From Calditrichota bacterium (GTDB lineage Bacteria > Zhuqueibacterota > Zhuqueibacteria > Zhuqueibacterales > Geothermadaptataceae), in assembly GCA_008501545.1 (NCBI GenBank), contig QQUM01000425.1:1-9120 (forward strand): a DNA stretch of 9,120 bases. The letters are read 5' to 3'. A program made the position numbers and the translations under genes. Position 1 is the first letter of the stretch. Every line of letters starts with the position of its first letter. This document shows, piece after piece, positions 1 through 6,298 of the stretch. The notes below the pieces were generated by a model. It was not told the DNA's origin and ran no database searches. It was given only the letters and a program-made list of their open reading frames with translations.

Positions 1-2
1 TG

Positions 3-473
3 CGAAAAGGCCATACAGCATTTGAACTACGTGTGATCAATAATGGTAAAACGGTCAACCGGACAAAAGTAACCGGGATTCTGCGTACGTTTGAAAATGT
101 GGCTGTGGCCAAAACGACGATCGACCGCGGAACCAGGCTGAACAGAACGGATTTTCATTTGGAAAAAAAGGAAACGACGTATATCCCGGGCGATCCGATG
201 AGAGCACAGCACGTTGTTGAAGCTATTGAAAGCCGTGTTCGTATTCCAAAGGGAAAAATTATCATGCAGAACATGGTTGCAGATATTCCTTCAGTACGCA
301 AAGGGGAAACCATTCAGCTTGAAATAAAAGCCGGAAGCGTGTTTCTCCAAACCGAAGCATTATCGCAGCAGGATGGGGCAGTGGACGACATAATCCGTGT
401 CTGGCTACAGGATACGAGAAAAACGCTCAAAGGTATTGTGGTTGGAAAAGGAAAAGTGCTGGTTGAATTATGA
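3..473 (+). CDS. flgA: FlgA, flagellar P-ring assembly chaperone (5' partial)
   Basis: The frame is open from the first bases of the window, so the N-terminus and signal peptide lie upstream; 156 residues are visible. FlgA is a periplasmic chaperone that helps FlgI polymerise into the P-ring around the rod. The visible part matches the C-terminal FlgA region: an SAF-type beta segment (NVAVAKTTIDRGTRL, about visible residues 32-46), then an acidic/basic linker, and the closing beta strands with the family pattern IRVWLQDTRKTLKGIVVGKG before the stop. The GTG at 33 is an internal codon and not the start, because the same frame continues upstream with plausible FlgA-like sequence (GHTAFELRV). 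The stop overlaps the flgH start by four bases (ATGA). flgH and flgI follow directly, which supports the assignment. Identification is by motif and context and is fairly sure. Confidence 0.88.
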   Translation, partial: RKGHTAFELRVINNGKTVNRTKVTGILRTFENVAVAKTTIDRGTRLNRTDFHLEKKETTYIPGDPMRAQHVVEAIESRVRIPKGKIIMQNMVADIPSVRKGETIQLEIKAGSVFLQTEALSQQDGAVDDIIRVWLQDTRKTLKGIVVGKGKVLVEL

Positions 474-1075
474 TGAATGCAAATGAACGCGCTATGTCCC
501 GAATCACGACAAATGGCCGGGTTTTTCTGTTTCTGTTGATTTTCACCTGTTATGCGCAGGGACAAACATTTTCCTCTGTTGAATCCCTGTTTTCGGATGC
601 CCGCGCACACCGGGTGGGTGATATTATCACCATTCATATTATCGAGTACTCCAAGGGGAGTAACACAGCCTCATCCCGCACAAAAAAGGATAGCGATGTG
701 GGGTTGAATTCTGACGGATCCGGCTCGCTGGGTTTCTTCCCGATAGGTGGATTTGGGGTGAAAAACAATGTAAATTTTCAAGGGGAGGGTGAATCGAGCC
801 GCAAGGGAAGCTTGCAAGGGAAAATGACGGCGAAAATCACCTCGATCGACGCCAACGGAAATTTTGTTATCAAAGGGAACCGCGAAATCATCGTGAATAA
901 AGAACGACAGACAATGGAGCTGGATGGAACCGTTCGTCCAGAAGATATTTCTTACGAAAACATAGTGTTGAGTTATGATATTGCCAATGCAAAAATCAGT
1001 TATTCAGGAAGTGGGCAAGCGACCGGGAGTCAGAAACCCGGTTGGCTCACACGCATATTTAACTGGCTTTTTTAG
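470..1075 (+). CDS. flgH: FlgH, flagellar L-ring protein
   Basis: FlgH forms the L-ring, the outer-membrane bushing for the rod. The 201-residue product has a hydrophobic export signal (about residues 18-26), then the conserved N-terminal sequence SLFSDARAHRVGDIITI (residues 39-55). The family C-terminal half follows, with GNFVIKGNREI, a glutamate/arginine-rich strand and LDGTVRPEDIS, then a short tail ending NWLF. Length is near the usual 200-230. ATG 470 overlaps the flgA stop (ATGA), typical of translational coupling; ATG 473 and ATG 494 are alternatives, and none has a clear Shine-Dalgarno. Enteric FlgH is a lipoprotein. Here the only candidate lipobox is I-F-T-C at residues 24-27, with Thr at -1 and Phe at -2, which is atypical; cleavage by signal peptidase I near AQG is an alternative. 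The downstream flgI start lies inside this gene. Confidence 0.93.
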   Translation: MMNANERAMSRITTNGRVFLFLLIFTCYAQGQTFSSVESLFSDARAHRVGDIITIHIIEYSKGSNTASSRTKKDSDVGLNSDGSGSLGFFPIGGFGVKNNVNFQGEGESSRKGSLQGKMTAKITSIDANGNFVIKGNREIIVNKERQTMELDGTVRPEDISYENIVLSYDIANAKISYSGSGQATGSQKPGWLTRIFNWLF

Positions 1076-2165
1076 CCTGTTTTTTCTACTATTCGTTTAT
1101 CTGACCTTACCGGAATCCTTAATAGCAGCAGCTCGAGCCAAAGATATCTCGAACATTCAAGGATTGCAAACAAAGAAACTCATAGGATATGGCCTGGTCA
1201 TCGGTCTCGATGGATCAGGTGATACGAGACGTTCGATGGTTTCTTTACAAACAGCAACGAACATGCTGCGCCGCTTTGGGATCAGCCTGCCAAAAGAACC
1301 CATGCAACTGCGCAATATCGCTGCTGTAATGATAACAGCCAATCTTCCTGCCTTCATGCCAACAGGTAGCACAATTGATGTGCATGTATCATCGATGGGT
1401 GATGCGAAAAGTCTTGAAGGCGGTACACTGGTTCTCTCTCCTTTAGTCGATACTGGCGGCGAGTTGTTCGCCAATGCCCAGGGTGCGATTTCTGTCGGTG
1501 GCTACAGCATAGAGAGTATCGGAGGGGATCGCATTCGTAAGAATTTTACGCTTGCAGGAAGAATCCCTAACGGTGCGACGCTTGTTCGAAGTAGTGATAT
1601 TACCTCACTTCCGGACTCCGTCCTTTATCTAACCTTGAATTCACCGGACTTTACAACGGCTGTTAAGCTGGCCACGGCAATAAACACGACGTTAAATAAC
1701 CAAATAGCGAATGCAGAAAATGCTGTTCAGGTGCGCGTGACGATACCGGCAAACTACCAACCACGGGTCGCCGAATTTATTAGTTTGATTGAGAATACCG
1801 AAGTTGAACCTGACGTTCCAGCACGTGTTGTGGTAAATGAACGTACCGGCACAGTTATTGTGGGTGACAATGTAACCATCAGTCCGGTTGCGATTGCCCA
1901 TGGCAATTTACGTATAGAAGTGAAAAATAATCCGATTGTATCGCAGCCTGCACCTTTTTCCCAGGGGCAGACCACTGTTGTCCCGAACACCCAAACAACG
2001 GTAACCGACACCACGGGAAAAATGCTGGCATTTGATGCATCAGCAAACATTCGCGATGTTGCACGGGTGCTTAACGCACTGGGTGTCACACCACGCGATC
2101 TCGTTGCTATCTTTCAGGCATTGAAGCAAGCGGGCGCACTTAAAGCAGAACTGGTAATTATGTGA
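1011..2165 (+). CDS. flgI: FlgI, flagellar P-ring protein precursor
   Basis: FlgI assembles into the periplasmic P-ring in the peptidoglycan layer, with FlgA as chaperone. The mature part begins near KDISNIQGLQTKKLIGYGLV, followed by GLDGSGDTRRS, the hallmark FlgI N-terminus. Later family blocks include GGTLVLSPL, ARVVVNERTGTVIVG, VTISPVAIAHGNL and a C-terminal VLNALGVTPRDLVAIFQALK. The signal peptide has a hydrophobic stretch FFSLFFLLFVYL and a likely AxA cleavage site at AARA. The start is uncertain. The hydrophobic segment begins before the flgH stop, so initiation must be inside flgH: GTG 1011 (AGGAA lies directly against it, an unusually short spacing), ATG 987 or ATG 975, giving overlaps of 65, 89 or 101 bases. 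GTG 1011 is chosen as the shortest with a basic n-region (GKRPGVR); it gives 384 residues with a 43-residue signal. The stop overlaps flgJ. Confidence 0.93.
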   Translation: MGKRPGVRNPVGSHAYLTGFFSLFFLLFVYLTLPESLIAAARAKDISNIQGLQTKKLIGYGLVIGLDGSGDTRRSMVSLQTATNMLRRFGISLPKEPMQLRNIAAVMITANLPAFMPTGSTIDVHVSSMGDAKSLEGGTLVLSPLVDTGGELFANAQGAISVGGYSIESIGGDRIRKNFTLAGRIPNGATLVRSSDITSLPDSVLYLTLNSPDFTTAVKLATAINTTLNNQIANAENAVQVRVTIPANYQPRVAEFISLIENTEVEPDVPARVVVNERTGTVIVGDNVTISPVAIAHGNLRIEVKNNPIVSQPAPFSQGQTTVVPNTQTTVTDTTGKMLAFDASANIRDVARVLNALGVTPRDLVAIFQALKQAGALKAELVIM

Positions 2166-2884
2166 TGAATGAAATTAAACTTCAAAACAATCCACTTGCC
2201 GAAAAACTTGCCGGGCAGGCAAAGACCAATATGCGCAATGGAAACGCTGACCAGCAAAAAAAAGCAACAGAGCAATTCGAGTCACTTTTTGCCAGCATGC
2301 TTTTTTCAGCCATGCGCAAAGCCATGGCACCGGATGGTTTCTTTGGAAGTGGTTCTTCCGGAGATATCTTTCAGGGCATAATGGAACAACGTTTTGGCGA
2401 AATTGTAGCTCGCCGCAATCAACTGGGTATCGCAGAGATGTTGCGATCCCAATTGGAGATTTCTTCCGGTCAAAGTCCCGATGGCACGTTCCCGGATGAC
2501 GAATTGCATAGAATAACAGACGAAGCTGCCAAACGTACAGGTCTGTCGCAAAATTTGATAAAAGCGGTCATTTCACAGGAAAGCGGGGGTGATCCAGGCG
2601 TCGTTTCGCATGCCGGAGCGAAAGGCCTCATGCAGTTGATGGATGAAACCGCACAAGATCTCGACGTACAGAATGTCTTTGATCCACGGGAAAATGTAAT
2701 TGCCGGCAGTCGATATTTGAAAATGCAGCTCGATGAATTTAAAGATTTGAAACTCGCACTGGCAGCGTACAACGCCGGTCCGTCAACTGTCAAGAAGTAC
2801 AATGCGGTCCCGCCATACAAAGAAACGCAGAATTATGTTGAAAGTATCATGAAGCGTTTGGATGCGATGCAAGATGAAGAGTAA
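2165..2884 (+). CDS. flgJ: FlgJ-type rod-binding protein with SLT lytic transglycosylase domain
   Basis: FlgJ caps the growing rod and opens the peptidoglycan so that it can pass. Numbering here is from GTG 2162 (240 residues). Residues about 30-97 form the rod-binding domain (QFESLFASMLFSAMRKAM, then FQGIMEQRFGEIVA). Residues about 113-233 form an SLT (Slt70-type, GH23-like) domain: catalytic Glu140 in SQESGGDP, then GLMQLM (155-160), AYNAGP (202-207) and a terminal YKETQNYV block. All core SLT motifs are present, so activity is likely. Enteric FlgJ instead carries a GH73 glucosaminidase domain. There is no N-terminal signal peptide, as expected for a protein exported by the flagellar apparatus. 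ATG 2165 overlaps the flgI TGA by one base; GTG 2162 is the alternative. No Shine-Dalgarno is visible, which suggests coupling to flgI. Confidence 0.92.
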   Translation: MNEIKLQNNPLAEKLAGQAKTNMRNGNADQQKKATEQFESLFASMLFSAMRKAMAPDGFFGSGSSGDIFQGIMEQRFGEIVARRNQLGIAEMLRSQLEISSGQSPDGTFPDDELHRITDEAAKRTGLSQNLIKAVISQESGGDPGVVSHAGAKGLMQLMDETAQDLDVQNVFDPRENVIAGSRYLKMQLDEFKDLKLALAAYNAGPSTVKKYNAVPPYKETQNYVESIMKRLDAMQDEE

Positions 2885-3380
2885 TCGAGGAGAAAATCAG
2901 CGTGCTGTGGAAAAGGCATTGATGGCGCTAAAATCCGACCTGGTAAATTTGTGTGAAATTTTGCGGGAAGAACGGAAGGCCCTGATCTGCAGAGATCGGG
3001 ATGCCTTGTTTGCGAAATTGGAGCAGAAGGAATCCTGTTTTTCCAAACTCAGTCACACCTTCCCGGTATTAGATAAAAACCGTGATTTCCTTAAAATGTT
3101 CGGTTTTGGCAATAAAAAAGCCATTTCTTCGCAAATTTTGACGCAAAAAGAAACACATGTCTCAAAGTTGCAAAATTTATGGCACGATGTGATGCAAATG
3201 ATAAGTGAAGTAAAAAGGTTGAATGATGAAAATAATCGCATTATTCAATTAAGCCGCGCGTTCTTCGCAGAATATTTGAAAAAAATTAAAGAATTGCGCT
3301 CCGTTGCATTGGGCTATGATAAAAGTTACGCAGGAAATCAGCCGATAATCGGAAATATGATTATCAATAAAATGAGCTAA
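2874..3380 (+). CDS. flgN: FlgN-like export chaperone for FlgK/FlgL
   Basis: FlgN is a cytoplasmic chaperone that delivers the junction proteins FlgK and FlgL to the flagellar export gate. The product (168 residues from ATG 2874, 172 from ATG 2862) is almost wholly helical in appearance and rich in Lys, Glu and Leu, with no signal peptide or membrane segment. The pattern CRDRDALFAKLEQKESCFSKL matches the FlgN-family style of a 'D..aL..l...Ke.l...l' helix. A second long helix runs from KETHVSKLQNLW to the IIQLSRAFFAEYLKKIKELR region. Similarity is weak, as is usual for FlgN, so the call rests largely on size, helical content and position directly before flgK. Both candidate starts lie inside flgJ (11 or 23 bases of overlap). 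No flgM gene sits in front of it. Its 3' end contains a likely sigma-28 promoter for flgK. Confidence 0.75.
   Translation: MKSNRGENQRAVEKALMALKSDLVNLCEILREERKALICRDRDALFAKLEQKESCFSKLSHTFPVLDKNRDFLKMFGFGNKKAISSQILTQKETHVSKLQNLWHDVMQMISEVKRLNDENNRIIQLSRAFFAEYLKKIKELRSVALGYDKSYAGNQPIIGNMIINKMS
3321..3348 (+). promoter_or_regulatory. Candidate sigma-28 (FliA/SigD) promoter for flgK
   Basis: GCCGATAA at 3341-3348 is identical to the sigma-28 -10 consensus. AAAAGTTA at 3321-3328 matches six of eight positions of the -35 consensus TAAAGTTT. The boxes are 12 bases apart, against the preferred 11. It lies inside flgN, 45 bases before the flgK ATG. In enteric bacteria flgK and flgL are partly late (sigma-28) genes, so position and sequence agree. 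Inferred from sequence only. Confidence 0.6.
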
Positions 3381-3388
3381 GAAGGAGG
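3381..3388 (+). promoter_or_regulatory. Strong Shine-Dalgarno of flgK
   Basis: GAAGGAGG ends five bases before ATG 3394 and directly follows the flgN stop. It selects ATG 3394 over the in-frame ATG 3409, whose product would begin MGLLQLGKRS. It is the first strong ribosome binding site in the window; the upstream genes overlap and lack one. Confidence 0.85.
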
Positions 3389-3393
3389 CGCGG

Positions 3394-4770
3394 ATGCCTG
3401 GTGGTTTAATGGGATTACTGCAGTTGGGAAAGCGCTCACTACAGGCAAACCAATATGCACAAAACGTCGTTGGCAATAATATTGCAAACGTCAATACACC
3501 CGGCTATTCGAGACAACGCGTCAGGCTGACACCGGGGACAACTGTGCAAACCCCGAATGGCAGGCTTGGATCCGGCGTAAATGTAGAAGGCATTGAACGG
3601 ATGCGAGATAATTTTGCGGACCAGATATATCGTAACAGCTCGAGCAATTTAAAGCGTTGGGAGACCACCGATTTAATCCTGCAACGTACCGATGCGGCAT
3701 TCACTGAAGAAGATGACAGTGGAATCGGGGCGATGATCGATCGGTTTTTCAATTCCTGGTACGATCTGTCAAATGATCCGGAGAGTACAGAATCCCGGGT
3801 TGCTGTACGGGAGGCGGGACTTTCCCTTACCAATACGATGAATCGCATGGCACGTTTTGTGAGAGACCAGCGGATTGATGCGAACCAGCAAATAGAATCA
3901 GTCGTTGGTCAGGTAAATGATATTTTAACCAAAATTGCAGACCTGAATACACAAATCCCCAGTGTGCAGGAGTTAAGTATTACGCGATCAAGTGAATTGC
4001 TGGACCAGCGTGACCGCCTCATTGATGATCTTGCCGAGCTTGTCGATATCCAGGTAAGCGATGGTGGAAAAGCAGGCCTGAATGTTTATATCGGCTCCAT
4101 CAATATGGTTTCAGGAGGTGAAGCTTTGCCAATCGAGCTCGAGAGTTCTGTAATTGATGGTGTGCCGGTCTCGGAATTAAAAGTGATGGGCACTGTCGAA
4201 CTGAAAGTGAACAGTGGTGAACTGGCTTCACTGATGGAATTACGGGATGAGACTTTGCCCGGCTATTCGAGCCAAATGGATACACTGGCCGAGTCAGTCA
4301 TTGATCAGGTAAATTCCTACCATAGCGTTGGTTATACACGCGATGGAGCGACCGGGCTAAATTTTTTCGATGACCAATTTGTAACTGCTGAGTCGATACG
4401 GCTGTCCAGCGATATTTTAAATGATGTGAACAACGTCACGGCTGCGGCTGTCGACGCGGCGGGCGATAACACACAGGCTTTACGCATTGCTGAATTGAAG
4501 GATACAACAACACTTGACGGCACCAGTATCCGTGGCTTCTACGGCCGCATCGTCAACCAAATCGGTGAGGATGGATACCTTGCTGAGGTCAATGTCCACA
4601 ATTATGAAATAATTGAGAGCCAGAGCAGTTTGCAACGCGAATCGATTATGGGCATATCCCTTGATGAGGAAATGGTTGAGATGATTAAATATGAGCAAGC
4701 CTATCAGGCGGCGGCTCGAATGATCAGCACAGCCGATACGATGATTGAAACGTTGTTGTCTTTAAAATAA
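3394..4770 (+). CDS. flgK: FlgK, hook-filament junction protein 1 (HAP1)
   Basis: FlgK forms the first junction layer between hook and filament after export by the flagellar secretion system. The 458-residue product has the typical N-terminal rod/hook motif (NNIANVNTPGYSRQRV, residues 28-43) after an amphipathic helix. Next comes a long helical D1 region (RFFNSWYDLSNDPES, then the VGQVNDILTKIADLNTQI helix). The C-terminal coiled-coil helix (SLDEEMVEMIKYEQAYQAAA to the end, about residues 423-458) is the hallmark of axial proteins. It is shorter than enteric FlgK (about 547), with the reduction falling in the central variable domains. It is preceded by the FlgN-like chaperone, a good Shine-Dalgarno and a sigma-28-like promoter. 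The segment LASLMELRD (277-285) recurs in FlgL. An 87-base gap follows before flgL. Confidence 0.96.
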   Translation: MPGGLMGLLQLGKRSLQANQYAQNVVGNNIANVNTPGYSRQRVRLTPGTTVQTPNGRLGSGVNVEGIERMRDNFADQIYRNSSSNLKRWETTDLILQRTDAAFTEEDDSGIGAMIDRFFNSWYDLSNDPESTESRVAVREAGLSLTNTMNRMARFVRDQRIDANQQIESVVGQVNDILTKIADLNTQIPSVQELSITRSSELLDQRDRLIDDLAELVDIQVSDGGKAGLNVYIGSINMVSGGEALPIELESSVIDGVPVSELKVMGTVELKVNSGELASLMELRDETLPGYSSQMDTLAESVIDQVNSYHSVGYTRDGATGLNFFDDQFVTAESIRLSSDILNDVNNVTAAAVDAAGDNTQALRIAELKDTTTLDGTSIRGFYGRIVNQIGEDGYLAEVNVHNYEIIESQSSLQRESIMGISLDEEMVEMIKYEQAYQAAARMISTADTMIETLLSLK

Positions 4771-4857
4771 CATTATTGATTTTCATTTTTTTGTTGATTG
4801 TTCCGATCTCTTAGTTTGAAGAACTTGGATAAGTCAATAGAATATACGGAGCTATGC
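4771..4857 (+). other. flgK-flgL intergenic gap
   Basis: This gap has a T-rich first half (T run around 4786-4792) with no hairpin before it, so it is not a convincing terminator. No sigma-28 box was found. A weak TTGAAG-16-TAGAAT pair (4816-4843) would place the transcript start on the ribosome binding site and is therefore not accepted as a promoter. flgL is probably read through from flgK. Confidence 0.5.
4848..4851 (+). promoter_or_regulatory. Shine-Dalgarno deciding the flgL start
   Basis: GGAG (4848-4851) lies six bases before ATG 4858. It supports the start at MRVTNNQYY, the classic FlgL N-terminus, over an in-frame TTG at 4798 that would add 20 residues (MFRSLSLKNL...) not expected in the family. 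Confidence 0.7.
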
Positions 4858-5763
4858 ATGCGGGTAACAAACAACCAGTACTACATCCAGATGTTGCGAA
4901 ACATCCAGCGACCGGCGCAGGATATGCTCGATATTCAAAACCAGCTTTCTTCGGGTAAAAAAATCAACTCTTATTCGGATGATCCCGGTGGTTCGGCCAT
5001 ACTGGAAAAATACAAAAGTACGAAAGCAGAGACGGAACAATTTCTTCGGAATATTGCAAACGGTATCGTCTGGATGAACCAGTCCGAGGCTGCACTTTCC
5101 AGTGTTGAGGACAATCTGATTCGTGCGAAATCACTTGCAGTTCAAGGTGCCAACGCTTCCAACTCCCGCCATGAACGACAAGATATCGGCAATGAAGTAA
5201 ATCAGATATTGGAGGATGTTCTCTCTATGGCCAATACCAGTTTCAACGGGAAATATATTTTTGCAGGCATCCATACGGATGCCAGACCATACATTGAAAC
5301 CCGCAATAATGAGGGGCACATCGATGGATTTGGGGTATCCAATGATTCAAGTGGGGTAATCAATCGTGGGATCAACGAAGGTGTAAATGTCCAGATAAAT
5401 GTTCCCGGACAAAATGTATTTAACCTGACGGATGGCCCACTTGCATCACTGATGGAATTGCGTGATGCTTTATTTAATAATGATGTGGATGGTATTCAAA
5501 ACTCCATCGACGCACTCGATACCGCGTTAGAAGGATCGCTGACAGCGCGTACAGAACTGGGTGCACGCATGGCACGTATGGAAACGACACAGTTTTTCCA
5601 GGAATCCCAGGGCATAAATTATACATCACTCATTTCGGAAATCGAAGATGCTGATTATGCTGAACTTTCAGTTCGACTTGCAACAAGCGAAGCCGGCTAT
5701 CGCGCTGCGATTTCGACTTCAGCGAGAATTGTTCAAACCAGCCTTGTAGATTTGTTGACTTAG
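4858..5763 (+). CDS. flgL: FlgL, hook-filament junction protein 3 (HAP3)
   Basis: FlgL forms the second junction layer between FlgK and the flagellin filament. The 301-residue product begins MRVTNNQYYIQMLRNIQ, followed by the flagellin-like N-terminal helix with QNQLSSGKKINSYSDDPGGS (about residues 36-55), where family members have the conserved SGK..N...DDP block. A second helix follows (IVWMNQSEAALSSVEDNLIRA), then NTSFNGKYIFAG, a marker of FlgL and flagellins. The C-terminal helix (LISEIEDADYAELSVRLATS to the end) matches the D0/D1 return helix. Length is typical (E. coli FlgL is 317). It is distinguished from flagellin by the MRVT start, its place directly after flgK and the FlgL-like centre. 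The stop TAG forms part of a possible Shine-Dalgarno (TAGGAG) for an upstream fliW start. Confidence 0.95.
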   Translation: MRVTNNQYYIQMLRNIQRPAQDMLDIQNQLSSGKKINSYSDDPGGSAILEKYKSTKAETEQFLRNIANGIVWMNQSEAALSSVEDNLIRAKSLAVQGANASNSRHERQDIGNEVNQILEDVLSMANTSFNGKYIFAGIHTDARPYIETRNNEGHIDGFGVSNDSSGVINRGINEGVNVQINVPGQNVFNLTDGPLASLMELRDALFNNDVDGIQNSIDALDTALEGSLTARTELGARMARMETTQFFQESQGINYTSLISEIEDADYAELSVRLATSEAGYRAAISTSARIVQTSLVDLLT

Positions 5764-5795
5764 GAGAATAAATGCATGCTTTCTAAAGTGACTGT

Positions 5796-5803
5796 AGAGG
5801 AAG
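5796..5803 (+). promoter_or_regulatory. Shine-Dalgarno favouring fliW start at 5809
   Basis: AGAGGAAG ends five bases before ATG 5809. The competing start ATG 5776 has TAGGAG (5761-5766) at nine bases. The alignment of the product with FliW (conserved GEI...ITFP.G) favours 5809, but both remain possible. Confidence 0.55.
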
Positions 5804-5808
5804 ACGTT

Positions 5809-6252
5809 ATGAAAGACCAGGATTGTCTTACACTTGACCATAAAAGGTTAGGAGAAATCACTTACCGGCAAGATGAAATTATCACCTTTCCTCAAGGAGT
5901 TTTGGGATTTGAGAAAAAAAAGAGTTACATTATCGTCGATCGTGAAGAATACTATCCGTTCGCGTGGATGATCAACGTCGATGACCCGATGACAAGCTTT
6001 GTCATGGTCAATCCCTTGCTGTTTCAACAGGATTATAATCCAAACGTAACAAAGAGGGACTTAAACGAAATTGAAATTGACAATCCGCAAAGCCTGCTAA
6101 TGTATGTAATTATAACTCTGAAACCGGATGCTTCACAATCAACTGCAAACTTGCGCGCCCCTATTCTGGTTAACATCACAAAAAACATTGGCAAACAGTT
6201 AGTACTACTCGATGATAAATACTCAACTAAACATCGGATTCTCAATCCTTAA
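5809..6252 (+). CDS. fliW: FliW, flagellar assembly factor, CsrA antagonist
   Basis: FliW binds newly made flagellin and also CsrA, and releases CsrA repression when flagellin is exported; this switch was defined in Bacillus subtilis and found in Campylobacter. The 147-residue product (from ATG 5809) shows the family core: GEITYRQDEIITFPQGVLGF at residues 15-34, then FAWMINVDDPMTSFVMVNPL with the typical F.W..NVDDP..SF..., and a C-terminal TANLRAPILVNITKNIGKQL (the conserved NL.APi.iN...... pattern). The usual length is about 140-155, which fits. ATG 5776 would add 11 residues (MLSKVTVEEDV). It lies 45 bases after flgL (12 if the early start is used) and 27 bases before csrA, the usual pairing. 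There is no membrane segment; it acts in the cytoplasm. Confidence 0.95.
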   Translation: MKDQDCLTLDHKRLGEITYRQDEIITFPQGVLGFEKKKSYIIVDREEYYPFAWMINVDDPMTSFVMVNPLLFQQDYNPNVTKRDLNEIEIDNPQSLLMYVIITLKPDASQSTANLRAPILVNITKNIGKQLVLLDDKYSTKHRILNP

Positions 6253-6266
6253 TCACTCGTCTTTCC

Positions 6267-6298
6267 AAAAGGAGTTTGTATGCTAGTCCTGACACGGA
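6267..6298 (+). promoter_or_regulatory. csrA Shine-Dalgarno with paired ANGGA motifs
   Basis: AAAAGGAG (6267-6274) sits five bases before ATG 6280 and is the ribosome binding site. It contains AAGGA (6269-6273), and ACGGA lies at 6294-6298 just inside the gene. The two ANGGA cores are 25 bases apart, a distance compatible with binding both faces of one CsrA dimer. Autoregulation of csrA is therefore possible, but short motifs of this kind are common. Confidence 0.4.

Noticed and set aside
33..35. GTG 33 as the flgA start
   Set aside because: The frame is open to the left edge with plausible FlgA-like sequence, and a FlgA starting here would lack its signal peptide and N-terminal domain.
3180..3196. 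TGGCACG...TGC in flgN as a sigma-54 promoter
   Set aside because: The distance between GG and GC is 11 bases, not the required 10, and the site is in the middle of flgN.
4732..4739. GCCGATAC inside the 3' end of flgK as a sigma-28 promoter for flgL
   Set aside because: There is no TAAA-like box at the right distance upstream (bases 4713-4720 are GC-rich). CCGATA cores also occur by chance in coding DNA near 738 and 6487.
4816..4843. TTGAAG-16-TAGAAT as a sigma-70 promoter of flgL
   Set aside because: The transcript would begin at about the Shine-Dalgarno, leaving no leader for ribosome binding, and the -35 match is only partial.
4798..4857. Upstream extension of flgL from TTG 4798
   Set aside because: The added 20 residues do not resemble the FlgL N-terminus; ATG 4858 gives MRVTNN and has GGAG at a suitable distance.
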